Assembly: GCF_026343295.1 (NCBI RefSeq)
Contig: NZ_JAPELY010000002.1
Span: 1,116,001 to 1,180,000 of the forward strand
DNA length: 64,000 nt
Direction of reading: 5' to 3'
DNA from: Streptomyces sp. NBC_00083
GTDB taxonomy: Bacteria > Actinomycetota > Actinomycetes > Streptomycetales > Streptomycetaceae
In this document: positions 16,783 through 25,433 of the stretch, piece after piece
How the letters are laid out: the number at the start of each line of letters is the position of its first letter
How positions within the stretch are numbered: the first letter of the stretch is position 1
Notes under the pieces: model-generated
Database searches by the model: none
The model's input: the letters and a program-made list of their open reading frames with translations, nothing else
Told to the model about the DNA's origin: nothing
Translations under genes and position numbers: made by a program

Positions 16783-18375
16783 GTGAGCTCGAAACCTGTC
16801 GTACTCATCGCTGAAGAGCTGTCGCCCGCCACCGTCGACGCCCTCGGGCCGGACTTCGAGATCCGGCACTGCAACGGAGCCGACCGCGCGGAGCTGCTGC
16901 CCGCCATCGCCGATGTCGACGCGATCCTGATCCGCTCGGCCACCAAGGTCGACGCGGAGGCCGTCGCCGCCGCCCGCAAGCTGCGGGTCGTCGCCCGCGC
17001 CGGTGTCGGCCTCGACAACGTGGACGTGTCCGCCGCCACCAAGGCCGGCGTGATGGTCGTGAACGCCCCGACCTCCAACATCGTCACCGCCGCCGAGCTC
17101 GCCTGCGGCCTCCTCGTCGCCACCGCGCGCAACATCCCGCAGGCCAACACCGCGCTGAAGAACGGCGAGTGGAAGCGGAGCAAGTACACCGGCGTCGAGC
17201 TGAGCGAGAAGACCCTCGGCGTGGTCGGCCTCGGCCGCATCGGCGTCCTGGTCGCGCAGCGCATGTCGGCCTTCGGCATGAAGATCGTCGCGTACGACCC
17301 CTATGTGCAGCCGGCCCGCGCCGCGCAGATGGGCGTCAAGCTCCTCTCCCTCGACGAGCTGCTCGAAGTCTCCGACTTCATCACCGTGCACCTCCCCAAG
17401 ACCCCCGAGACGCTCGGCCTGATCGGCGACGACGCGCTGCACAAGGTGCAGCCGCACGTGCGGATCGTGAACGCGGCGCGCGGCGGCATCGTCGACGAGG
17501 CCGCGCTGTACTCCGCCCTCAAGGAGGGCCGCGTCGCCGGCGCCGGTCTGGACGTGTACGCGAAGGAGCCCTGCACGGACTCCCCGCTCTTCGAGCTCGA
17601 CCAGGTCGTCTGCACCCCGCACCTCGGCGCCTCCACCGACGAGGCCCAGGAGAAGGCCGGCATCGCCGTCGCCAAGTCCGTGCGCCTCGCGCTCGCGGGC
17701 GAGCTGGTGCCGGACGCGGTCAACGTCCAGGGCGGCGTCATCGCCGAGGACGTCAAGCCGGGCCTGCCGCTCGCCGAGCGCCTCGGCCGCATCTTCACCG
17801 CGCTCGCGGGCGAGGTCGCGGTCCGTCTCGACGTCGAGGTGTACGGCGAGATCACCCAGCACGACGTGAAGGTGCTCGAACTCTCCGCGCTCAAGGGCGT
17901 GTTCGAGGACGTCGTCGACGAGACGGTCTCCTACGTCAACGCTCCGCTCTTCGCGCAGGAGCGCGGCGTCGAGGTCCGTCTGACCACGTCGAGCGAGTCC
18001 CCCAACCACCGCAACGTGGTGACGGTGCGCGGCACCCTCTCGGACGGCGAGGAGGTGTCGGTCTCCGGCACCCTGGCCGGCCCCAAGCACCTCCAGAAGG
18101 TCGTCGCGATCGGCGCGTTCGACGTGGACCTGGCGCTGGCCGACCACATGATCGTGCTCCGTTACGAGGACCGTCCCGGCATCGTCGGCACCGTCGGCCG
18201 CGTCCTCGGCGAGGCCGGGCTGAACATCGCCGGCATGCAGGTGGCGCGCGCGGAGGAGGGCGGCGAGGCGCTGGCCGTGCTGACCGTCGACGACACCATC
18301 CCGCAGAACGTGCTGGCCGAGGTCGCCGCCGAGATCGGCGCCAACTCGGCCCGCTCGGTCAACCTCACCGACTGA
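16783..18375 (+). CDS. serA: D-3-phosphoglycerate dehydrogenase
   Basis: A 530-residue enzyme for the first step of serine synthesis (3-phosphoglycerate to 3-phosphohydroxypyruvate, NAD-linked). Domains in order: substrate and nucleotide-binding dehydrogenase (LGVVGLGRIGVLVAQRM; catalytic Arg in VNAARGGIVDE; His in TPHLGASTDEAQ), the intervening ASB domain (about 320-450), and a C-terminal ACT domain (LRYEDRPGIVGTVGRVLGEAG) for serine feedback. This long form is typical of actinobacteria. I used the GTG at 16783 (AGGA 16774-16777 upstream); the GTG at 16771 overlaps that site. TACACT at 16660-16665 may be its -10 box. Confidence 0.97.
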   Translation: MSSKPVVLIAEELSPATVDALGPDFEIRHCNGADRAELLPAIADVDAILIRSATKVDAEAVAAARKLRVVARAGVGLDNVDVSAATKAGVMVVNAPTSNIVTAAELACGLLVATARNIPQANTALKNGEWKRSKYTGVELSEKTLGVVGLGRIGVLVAQRMSAFGMKIVAYDPYVQPARAAQMGVKLLSLDELLEVSDFITVHLPKTPETLGLIGDDALHKVQPHVRIVNAARGGIVDEAALYSALKEGRVAGAGLDVYAKEPCTDSPLFELDQVVCTPHLGASTDEAQEKAGIAVAKSVRLALAGELVPDAVNVQGGVIAEDVKPGLPLAERLGRIFTALAGEVAVRLDVEVYGEITQHDVKVLELSALKGVFEDVVDETVSYVNAPLFAQERGVEVRLTTSSESPNHRNVVTVRGTLSDGEEVSVSGTLAGPKHLQKVVAIGAFDVDLALADHMIVLRYEDRPGIVGTVGRVLGEAGLNIAGMQVARAEEGGEALAVLTVDDTIPQNVLAEVAAEIGANSARSVNLTD

Positions 18376-18417
18376 CCCCGGCCCCGGCGCACCCGTACCC
18401 GGCCCGCGGACGTCCGT

Positions 18418-18442
18418 AGACGCTTGTCTTAGACGGATGTCT
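18418..18442 (+). promoter_or_regulatory. Tandem palindromic operator before TetR gene
   Basis: AGAC-N4-GTCT occurs twice in a row (18418-18429 and 18431-18442), separated by one base, over the -35 region. TACGCT (18453-18458) ends six bases before the ATG at 18465. Paired palindromes of this kind are usual for TetR autoregulation. Confidence 0.65.
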
Positions 18443-18464
18443 GTATGCCGGGTACGCTGCTGTC

Positions 18465-19076
18465 ATGGGACACCGTGAGGATCTGCTCGAAGGCGCCAAG
18501 CGCTGCCTGCTGGAGAAGGGCTACGCCCGCACCACCGCGCGCGACATCGTGGCCGAGTCCGGCACCAATCTGGCCTCCATCGGCTACCACTACGGCTCCA
18601 AGGAAGCGCTGCTCAACCTGGCCTTCCTGAAGCTCACCGAGGAGTGGGGCGACGCGGTCGCCGACAGCCGGGAGGCCGCGGGCGAGGGCGGCGCCGACAG
18701 CGCGGACCTGCCGCCGCTCGAACGTTTCGAGCGCGGCTGGGCCAAGGTCATCGACTCCTACGAGCAGAGCCGGCCCGTCTGGAAGCTCCAGATGGAGATC
18801 GTCTCCCGGCTCGACAGCGACCCCGACCTCCAGAAGGCGCTCGCGGGGCCCCAGTTGGAGGGGCGTGCGGGCCTCGCGGAAGGCTTCCTCGGTCTCGACC
18901 AGGACGCGGACCCCGAGCGGGCCCGGCTGGCCGGCACCTTCTTCCAGGCGCTGCTCGCCGGTGTGATGGTGCAGTGGATGGTCGATCCCACGACCGCCCC
19001 CTCGGCGCGGGAGCTCACCGAGGGGCTGAAGATCGTCATGGGGATCGACGGCGACGGGACGCGGAGCGCGGGCTGA
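18465..19076 (+). CDS. TetR/AcrR-family transcriptional regulator
   Basis: A 203-residue repressor. The N-terminal helix-turn-helix is clear (KRCLLEKGYARTTARDIVAESG, then NLASIGYHYGSKEALL) and the remaining helices form the ligand pocket and dimer face. The protein probably represses itself through the twin AGAC-N4-GTCT palindromes that overlap its promoter. It is convergent with the flavin monooxygenase gene at 19163-20296, a common target type for such regulators, though the same operator is not seen at that gene's start. Leaderless translation is likely. Ligand unknown. Confidence 0.9.
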   Translation: MGHREDLLEGAKRCLLEKGYARTTARDIVAESGTNLASIGYHYGSKEALLNLAFLKLTEEWGDAVADSREAAGEGGADSADLPPLERFERGWAKVIDSYEQSRPVWKLQMEIVSRLDSDPDLQKALAGPQLEGRAGLAEGFLGLDQDADPERARLAGTFFQALLAGVMVQWMVDPTTAPSARELTEGLKIVMGIDGDGTRSAG

Positions 19077-19162
19077 GGCGTGGGCCGGGCGCGGTCCACG
19101 TCCCGGCCGGCGCCCGCGGCCGGGACCGCCCGCCACACTCTCAGGCCCGCCCGCCATCTCTC

Positions 19163-20296
19163 TCAGGCCCGCCCCGCCTCGGTGAACGCGGCGATCAGGT
19201 CGTGCGGGGTGACGTCGCCGGTGTCGGGCCCGAGTTCCTCGCCCGCTTCCAGGACGGCCGCCCGCGCGCTGCGCGGGAACAGGACCCGCTCGTACGCGGC
19301 GAGCGCCGCCTCGACGTCGCCCTCGTGCTCGGCGAGGGACCTGGCCAGTTCGGCCCCGTCGAGCATCGCCAGGTTGGCGCCCTCGCCGTTCGGCGCCGAG
19401 AGGTGCGCGGCGTCGCCGAGCAGGGTCACGCCCGGCACCCGCTCCCACCGGTGCTCGGCCGGCAGGGAGTGCAGGTGGCGCAGGACCGGCGGGACGTCGC
19501 AGTTGGTGATCAGCGCGGTGAGTTCCGGGGCCCAGCCGTCGAATTCCCGCGCGATCCGCGCGGTGGCCTCGGCGGCGTCGCCGAAGTCGATGGAGTCGAA
19601 CCACTCGCGGGGCTCCTCCACCCCCACGTACGCGTGCAGGGTCTCGTCCTTCTCGCGGTGGGCGAAGATCTCCCTGCCCGGCATGGTCGCGATCATCGAT
19701 CCGCCGCCGACGGCCTTCGCCGCGGCGGGGTGCCGCGTCCGCGCATCGAACAGATAGGTCTCGACGACCGACTTGCCGATGTACGCGGGGGCGGTCTCGG
19801 AGAGCAGCGGCCGCACCCGCGACCACGCGCCGTCCGCGCCGACCAGCAGGCCCGCGACCACGGTGGCGCCGTCGTCGAAGGTGACCTCGTGCCGCCCGTC
19901 GCCGAGGGTGCGGGCGCCGCGCACCTTGCACCCCCAGCGCACCGTGCCGGCCGGGAGCGAGTCGAGCAGGAGCCGGCGCAGGTCGCCGCGCTGCACCTCG
20001 GGGCGGCCGCCCGTGCCGTCGTCGGCCTTGTCGAACACGACGGTGCCGTCGGGGGCGAGCATCCGCATCGCCTGGCGCCCCTCCAGGACGAGACCCTGGA
20101 AGGCGTCCATCAACCCGGCTTCCTCCAGGGCGAGTTGACCGTTGTAGTCATGGATGTCGAGCATCCCGCCCTGCGAGCGCGAGGTCGGCGAGGGCTCGGC
20201 CTCGTAGACCGTGGACGCGATGCCGTGGACGTGCAGGACGCGGGCGAGCGTGAGGCCGCCGAGCCCGGCGCCGATGATGGTGACGTCGGTGAGCAT
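19163..20296 (-). CDS. FAD-dependent monooxygenase (TetX/PHBH-like)
   Basis: A 377-residue flavoprotein of the para-hydroxybenzoate hydroxylase fold. It has the dinucleotide motif TIIGAGLGGLTLARVL, the DG motif LLVGADGAWSRVRPLL, and the FAD ribityl motif GVTLLGDAAHLSAPNGEG. The sequence between (SQGGMLDIHDYNGQLALEE) is like TetX-type enzymes that hydroxylate tetracyclines and other polycyclic substrates, but many streptomycete members act on other compounds. The ATG at 20296 has AGGGAA seven bases upstream; an upstream in-frame ATG lacks this. No biosynthetic cluster surrounds it. Confidence 0.88.
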   Translation of the reverse strand: MLTDVTIIGAGLGGLTLARVLHVHGIASTVYEAEPSPTSRSQGGMLDIHDYNGQLALEEAGLMDAFQGLVLEGRQAMRMLAPDGTVVFDKADDGTGGRPEVQRGDLRRLLLDSLPAGTVRWGCKVRGARTLGDGRHEVTFDDGATVVAGLLVGADGAWSRVRPLLSETAPAYIGKSVVETYLFDARTRHPAAAKAVGGGSMIATMPGREIFAHREKDETLHAYVGVEEPREWFDSIDFGDAAEATARIAREFDGWAPELTALITNCDVPPVLRHLHSLPAEHRWERVPGVTLLGDAAHLSAPNGEGANLAMLDGAELARSLAEHEGDVEAALAAYERVLFPRSARAAVLEAGEELGPDTGDVTPHDLIAAFTEAGRA

Positions 20297-20436
20297 GGGA
20301 CTTCCCTGGGGATCGAAGAGCGGCCCGCGCCAACGCGCCGGCCCCGACACCGACCAATCTCCCCGCGCCCACCGACAGTCCGCCTACAGAACACCGACCG
20401 GCACCGACAGCCGTCCAGCGGCCGCGTGGGCGGTGC

Positions 20437-21606
20437 TCAGAGCCGGGCCGCCTTCAGGGCCATGTGGAGCAGCAGCCGGTGCTCGCCCCGGTCCAGGTCG
20501 AGGCCGGTGAGGTGCTCGACGCGGGAGAGGCGGTAGTAGAGGGTCTGGCGGTGGATGCCGAGGGCGGCCGCCGCACGGCCCGCCTGTCCCGCGCAGTCGA
20601 GGAACACCTCGGCGGTGTGGGCCAGTTCGGCGTGCGGAGCGCTCAACAGGGCCCGTACCGCCGGGTCGTGGTCGTGGGCGGCGGGCAGCGCGGTCAGCAG
20701 GCGGTACGGGCCGATCGCCGACCACTCGGCGACCGGGCCGAGCCGGGGCTCGGCAAGTGCCGCGCGCACGGCGGAGGTTGCCTCGCGGCGCGAGAGCGCG
20801 AGGTCGGCGAGGCCGCGGCGGGCCGGGGACACCCCGGCCGCCGCGCCGGCCCCCGCGTCGCCGCGCAGCCGTTCCGCCGCGGTCCGCGCGGGGGCGAGCG
20901 CGTCGGCCGAGCGCAGCCGGACCAGTGCCGCGAGCCACTGCCCGCCGCCCGGCGCCGGGTGCTCCGGCGGCAGCGTGCACACCGCCGCGGCGCCCGCCAC
21001 CGTACGGGCGGAAGGGGCGTCGGCGGCGGGCCACGGCGCCACGCACACCAGCGCGTGCAGGCCCTCCGCGTCGGGGCCGAGCGCCGCCGTCAGGGCGGCC
21101 GTCGCCGCGTCGTGCTGCGGGCCGCGCTCCGCGGTGAGCGCCGCGCGGAACTCGCGCGAGAGGTCCGAGCCGGCCTGCGCCTCGTCGGCGAGCAGCACTC
21201 CGATCCGCGCCGCCACCTCCATCGCGGCGGTCAGCCTCTCCTCGCCGGGGCCCGGCTCGTCGTCGAGCAGCCAGACGTATCCGAGGGCGACGCCCCGATG
21301 GCGTACCGGGAGGCAGATCCGGCCGCGCAGGACCCCCGCGTCGGGCGCGGCCGGGATGCGGACCGGGCCGGTGGCGCGGGTGATGCCGAACCCCTCGAAC
21401 CAGGCGCGGACGGCCGGCGTGGACTTCCTGGTCAGGATGGAGCGGGTGCGCACGGGGTCGAGGGTGAGCTCGCCGAAATCGCTGTCGGAGTCGTGGGCGC
21501 CGAAGGCGATCAGCCCGAAATCCCGGTTCTCCAGCGTGACCGCGCCCCCGAGCAGCGCCGAGATTTCATCGACCAGATCCTGGTAGTCGCTCTTCACGAG
21601 AGCCAT
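20437..21606 (-). CDS. PucR-family regulator, probable proline-responsive activator
   Basis: A 389-residue protein with the PucR/CdaR layout: an N-terminal sensing domain (DLVDEISALLGGAVTLENRD onward), a GGDEF-like middle region, and a C-terminal helix-turn-helix (FLDCAGQAGRAAAALGIHRQ, then TLYYRLSRVEHLTGLDL). It is divergent from the proline dehydrogenase gene with about 200 bases between, the arrangement expected for a PutR-type activator of proline catabolism. The ATG at 21606 follows GGGTGAG. The intergenic region holds a GACAGCTGTC palindrome at 21666-21675, a possible binding site. Family is sure; the proline role is inferred from position. Confidence 0.87.
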   Translation of the reverse strand: MALVKSDYQDLVDEISALLGGAVTLENRDFGLIAFGAHDSDSDFGELTLDPVRTRSILTRKSTPAVRAWFEGFGITRATGPVRIPAAPDAGVLRGRICLPVRHRGVALGYVWLLDDEPGPGEERLTAAMEVAARIGVLLADEAQAGSDLSREFRAALTAERGPQHDAATAALTAALGPDAEGLHALVCVAPWPAADAPSARTVAGAAAVCTLPPEHPAPGGGQWLAALVRLRSADALAPARTAAERLRGDAGAGAAAGVSPARRGLADLALSRREATSAVRAALAEPRLGPVAEWSAIGPYRLLTALPAAHDHDPAVRALLSAPHAELAHTAEVFLDCAGQAGRAAAALGIHRQTLYYRLSRVEHLTGLDLDRGEHRLLLHMALKAARL

Positions 21607-21665
21607 TCTCACCCATCGCGCCCGCCGCTTCAGACATATGTATGAGATCCGGGCCACGGATGCGT

Positions 21666-21675
21666 GACAGCTGTC
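21666..21675. promoter_or_regulatory. GACAGCTGTC palindrome between putR-like and PRODH genes
   Basis: A perfect 10-base palindrome about 60 bases from the regulator start and 134 from the proline dehydrogenase start. It is the clearest symmetric element in this divergent promoter region. Its use as an operator is a guess from position. Confidence 0.35.
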
Positions 21676-21808
21676 GATGGCCGAGGATCGTGGAGATCCC
21701 TAGGTTTCACGGTGGTTCTCCGTGCCGTCGCCGGTACGCCGGGAAGACGACTCCTCGTCTCCCCGGACCGACGGCGGCCCCGTCTAGTTCTTTCCGTGGA
21801 GGTGCCCC

Positions 21809-22735
21809 GTGCTGGGTCCCGTGATCCTCGCCGCGTCGCGCAGCGACAAGATGCGCAAGCTCGTTTCGGCCGCCCCGGTGACCAAGCCCGTGGTGAACCG
21901 GTTCATCCCCGGCGAGAGCGTCGACCAGGTCGTCCCCATCGTCGAGGAGACCGTCGGCAAGGGCCTGGAGCTCACCCTGGACGTGGTGGGTGAGGACATC
22001 ACCACCCCCGCGCAGGCCGCCCACGCACGCGACGCCTACCTGGAGCTCATCGAGCGGCTCAAGGAGCTCGGCCACGGCACCAAGGCCGAGATGTCCGTGA
22101 AGCTCTCCATGTTCGGCCAGGCGCTCGAAGGCGGCCACGAGCTGGCCCTCGCCAATGTGCGCCCGGTCGTCGCGGCCGCCGCCGCGATCGGCACCACGGT
22201 CACCCTGGACGCCGAGGACCACACCACCCTCGACTCGATGTTCGCCATCCACGAGGAGCTCCGCAAGGACTTCCCGGGGACCGGCTGCGTGATCCAGGCC
22301 TACCTCTTCCGCACCGAGGCCGACGCCCGCCGCCTGGCCGACGCCGGCAGCCGGGTGCGCATCGTGAAGGGCGCCTACAAGGAGCCCGCCGAGGTCGCCT
22401 ACCAGGACAAGCGCGAGATCGACAAGGCGTACGTGCGCATCCTGCGGATCCTCATGGAGGGCCAGGGCTACCCGATGATCGGGTCCCACGACCCGCGTCT
22501 GATCGCCATCGGACAGGAGCTCGCGCGGCGCGCCGGGCGCAAGCTGGACGAGTACGAGTTCCAGATGCTGTACGGCATCCGCAGCGAGGAGCACCTGCGG
22601 CTCGCCGCCGAGGGCCACCGGATGCGCGTCTACACGGCGTACGGCACCGACTGGTACGGATACTTCATGCGGCGCCTCGCGGAGAAGCCGGCCAACCTGC
22701 TGTTCTTCGTCCGCTCGATGATCACCAAGAACTAG
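21809..22735 (+). CDS. Proline dehydrogenase
   Basis: A 308-residue monofunctional FAD enzyme of proline catabolism, oxidising L-proline to 1-pyrroline-5-carboxylate and passing electrons to the membrane quinone pool. Typical blocks of the barrel are present: SVKLSMFGQALE, VTLDAEDHTTLDSMF, GCVIQAYLFRTEADA, VRIVKGAYKEPAEVAYQDK, and the C-terminal active-site helix YEFQMLYGIRSEEH with RVYTAYGTDWYGYFMRRLAEKP. The GTG at 21809 has GGAGG six bases upstream. The P5C dehydrogenase gene follows 49 bases downstream, so the two steps to glutamate are co-transcribed. Confidence 0.96.
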   Translation: MLGPVILAASRSDKMRKLVSAAPVTKPVVNRFIPGESVDQVVPIVEETVGKGLELTLDVVGEDITTPAQAAHARDAYLELIERLKELGHGTKAEMSVKLSMFGQALEGGHELALANVRPVVAAAAAIGTTVTLDAEDHTTLDSMFAIHEELRKDFPGTGCVIQAYLFRTEADARRLADAGSRVRIVKGAYKEPAEVAYQDKREIDKAYVRILRILMEGQGYPMIGSHDPRLIAIGQELARRAGRKLDEYEFQMLYGIRSEEHLRLAAEGHRMRVYTAYGTDWYGYFMRRLAEKPANLLFFVRSMITKN

Positions 22736-22784
22736 CTCACCCGAACACCCCTCTCCCCTCACATCACAAAGGAGTCAAGGAATC

Positions 22785-24416
22785 ATGGACGCTGTGACCC
22801 AGGTCCCCGCCCCGGTCAACGAGCCGGTGCACGGCTACGCGCCTGGTTCCCCGGAGCGCGCCCGCCTCGAAGCCAAGCTCAAGGAGCTGGCCGAGAACCC
22901 CGTCGAGCTGCCGATGACCATCAACGGTGAGAAGCGGATGGGCGGTGGCGAGCGCTTCGACGTCGTACAGCCGCACAACCACAAGGCCGTCATCGGCACG
23001 TGCGCCAACGCCACCGAGCAGGACGCCAAGGACGCCGTCGACGCCGCGCTCGCCGCCGCCCCGGCCTGGCGCGCCATGGCGTTCGACGACCGCGCCGCGA
23101 TCATCCTGCGCGCCGCCGAGCTCCTTTCGGGCCCCTGGCGCGAGACGCTGGCCGCCTCCACCATGCTGGGCCAGTCCAAGACCGCCCAGCAGGCCGAGAT
23201 CGACACCCCGTGCGAGCTCGTCGACTTCTGGCGCTTCAACGTCCACTACGCCCGCAACCTGCTCGCCGAGCAGCCCCCGGCGAACTCCCCGGGCGTGTGG
23301 AACCGCATGGACCACCGGCCGCTCGAAGGCTTCGTCTACGCGATCACGCCGTTCAACTTCACGGCCATCGCGGGCAACCTGCCGACCGCCCCGGCCCTGA
23401 TGGGCAACGTCGTGGTGTGGAAGCCGTCCCCGACGCAGACCCACGCCGCCGTGCTGCTCATGCAGCTCCTGGAGGAGGCCGGCCTGCCCAAGGGCGTCAT
23501 CAACCTCGTCACCGGTGACGGCCTGGCCGTCTCCGAGGTCGCCCTCAACCACCGCGACCTGGCCGGCATCCACTTCACGGGTTCCACCAAGACCTTCCAG
23601 CACCTGTGGAAGACGGTCGGCACCAACATCGAGAAGTACCGCACCTACCCGCGCCTGGTCGGCGAGACCGGCGGCAAGGACTTCGTCGTCGCGCACCCCA
23701 GCGCCGACCGCGCCGTCCTGAAGACCGCCCTGACCCGCGGTTCCTTCGAGTACCAGGGCCAGAAGTGCTCCGCCTCCTCGCGCGCCTACGTTCCTGCCTC
23801 GATCTGGAACGACGGCTTCAAGGAGGAGTTCGCGGCCGAGGTCGACGGCATCTCCATGGGTGACGTCACCGACCTGTCGAACTTCATCGGCGCCGTCATC
23901 GACGAGCGCTCCTTCGCCAAGAACAAGGCCGCGATCGACCGCGCGAAGGCCGACGCCTCCTGCACGATCGTCGCCGGCGGCACCTACGACGACTCGGTCG
24001 GCTACTTCGTGCGCCCGACCGTCATCGAGTGCACCGACCCGGCCAACGAGGTCTTCACGACCGAGTACTTCGGCCCGATCCTCGCGGTCCACGTCTACGA
24101 CGACGCCGAGTACGACGCGATGCTGGAGCAGATGGAGTCGGCCTCCGACTACGCCCTGACCGGCGCCGTCATCTCCAACGACCGTGCCGCGGCCGCGTAC
24201 ACGATGGACAAGCTCCGCTACGCGGCGGGCAACTTCTACATCAACGACAAGTCGACCGGCGCCGTCGTCGGCCAGCAGCCCTTCGGCGGCGGCCGCGCCT
24301 CCGGCACCAACGACAAGGCGGGCGCCCCGCAGAACCTGATGCGCTGGACGCTGACCCGCGCCATCAAGGAGACGCTGGTCCCGCCGACCGACTACGGCTA
24401 CCCGCACATGGGCTGA
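22785..24416 (+). CDS. pruA: 1-pyrroline-5-carboxylate dehydrogenase
   Basis: A 543-residue NAD-dependent aldehyde dehydrogenase that converts glutamate semialdehyde (from P5C) to glutamate, second step of proline breakdown. Catalytic Cys is in YQGQKCSASSRAYVP, the general-base Glu in LVGETGGKDFV, the nucleotide-fold motif in FTGSTKTFQHLW, and the C-terminal QQPFGGGRASGTNDKAG block is typical of the P5CDH subfamily. The start has AAAGGAGTCAAGGA upstream. Operon with proline dehydrogenase; a strong hairpin follows the stop. Confidence 0.97.
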   Translation: MDAVTQVPAPVNEPVHGYAPGSPERARLEAKLKELAENPVELPMTINGEKRMGGGERFDVVQPHNHKAVIGTCANATEQDAKDAVDAALAAAPAWRAMAFDDRAAIILRAAELLSGPWRETLAASTMLGQSKTAQQAEIDTPCELVDFWRFNVHYARNLLAEQPPANSPGVWNRMDHRPLEGFVYAITPFNFTAIAGNLPTAPALMGNVVVWKPSPTQTHAAVLLMQLLEEAGLPKGVINLVTGDGLAVSEVALNHRDLAGIHFTGSTKTFQHLWKTVGTNIEKYRTYPRLVGETGGKDFVVAHPSADRAVLKTALTRGSFEYQGQKCSASSRAYVPASIWNDGFKEEFAAEVDGISMGDVTDLSNFIGAVIDERSFAKNKAAIDRAKADASCTIVAGGTYDDSVGYFVRPTVIECTDPANEVFTTEYFGPILAVHVYDDAEYDAMLEQMESASDYALTGAVISNDRAAAAYTMDKLRYAAGNFYINDKSTGAVVGQQPFGGGRASGTNDKAGAPQNLMRWTLTRAIKETLVPPTDYGYPHMG

Positions 24417-24437
24417 TGCCGTAGGCACACCGGAACC

Positions 24438-24477
24438 CCGCCCCCGTCCTTGGTCCCCCAACCGAGGACGGGGGCGG
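24438..24477. terminator. Bidirectional terminator
   Basis: A 16-bp stem (CCGCCCCCGTCCTTGG with its complement, one G-U pair) around an 8-base loop, between two convergent genes, followed by TTCTCGTCT on the plus strand. Confidence 0.85.
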
Positions 24478-24506
24478 TTCTCGTCTCCTGGTCTCCGCGG
24501 CCCGGC

Positions 24507-25211
24507 TCAGACCTCGACCAGCACCTGGTCGAGGGACTTGCGCACCAGGTCGGGCACCTCGCAGTCGTCGGCCGGATAGCCCACCGGGATGACCGCGAAC
24601 GCCTTCTCGTTGGTGGGCCGCCCGAGCACCTCGGAGAGGAAGCGCATCGGGCTCGGCGTGTGCACGAGCGCGGCGAGACCGGACTGGTGCAGGGCCGACA
24701 GCAGCATCCCCACGGCGATGCCGACCGACTCGTCGACGTAGTAGTGCTTGTGCTTGGTGCCGTCATCGGCCAGCCAGTAGCGCTGCTGGAAGACGACGAG
24801 CAGCACCGGGGCGTCGGTGAGGTGGGTCTTCACGGCGTCCGTGCCGATCGGCCGCAGCGCCGCGAGCCACTCCTCGCCGAGCCGCCCGTCGTAGGAGATC
24901 TGCTCCTCCTGCTCGGCCGCCTCGCGGATCCTGCGGCGCACGTCCGCGTCCTTGACCAGGACGAACGTCCAGGGCTGCTGGTGGGCGCCGGACGGCGCGG
25001 TCGCGGCGCACGCGATCGCGTCGCGGACGGCCCGCTCGGGCACCGGGTCGGGCGAGAAGCTGCGTACGGTACGCCGCTCGTCCATGCGCTCGCGCAACGC
25101 GGCGGCCCGCGCCAGGGTCTCGGTGGTAGCCATCCGGGCGGGGCGGTAGGGGACGGGCCGGTAGGGCTCGCCGTGTACGGGGGTCCAGGGCTGCTCGGTG
25201 GGTGTGGGCAT
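24507..25211 (-). CDS. Nitroreductase-fold flavoprotein, iodotyrosine deiodinase-like
   Basis: A 234-residue FMN protein. FMN-binding blocks are RRTVRSFSPDPVPE, APSGAHQQPWTFVLVKD and the C-terminal VHTPSPMRFLSEVLGRPTNEK. The lid holds Glu103, Tyr107 and Lys128 with the spacing (four, then 21) of the Glu-Tyr-Lys triad that grips the amino acid part of the substrate in iodotyrosine deiodinase, and the last residues VPDLVRKSLDQVLVEV mirror the end of that enzyme. Bacterial relatives can reductively dehalogenate halotyrosines; natural substrate is unproven. A TTGGAC-N17-CAGACT promoter ends six bases before the ATG, so the transcript looks leaderless. Confidence 0.88.
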   Translation of the reverse strand: MPTPTEQPWTPVHGEPYRPVPYRPARMATTETLARAAALRERMDERRTVRSFSPDPVPERAVRDAIACAATAPSGAHQQPWTFVLVKDADVRRRIREAAEQEEQISYDGRLGEEWLAALRPIGTDAVKTHLTDAPVLLVVFQQRYWLADDGTKHKHYYVDESVGIAVGMLLSALHQSGLAALVHTPSPMRFLSEVLGRPTNEKAFAVIPVGYPADDCEVPDLVRKSLDQVLVEV

Positions 25212-25433
25212 GGGGCGAGTCTGGTGGCCGGGCTGGTCCAGTCCAAGTCCCTTGGCGTGCGGGTGACTTGAAAGGGCGGGGGAGCGGCGGGCCGGGCCGG
25301 CGCCGTACGCCCGCCGAACCGGCGTGGACCGGCTCGCCCTCCCCGTGCTGTGAGGTCCCTGTGCGGCCACTACTATGCAGCTCTCGCTCGGCGAGCACGC
25401 CCGGGTGAGTCGTTCCTTTGGGGGGAACCTTCC

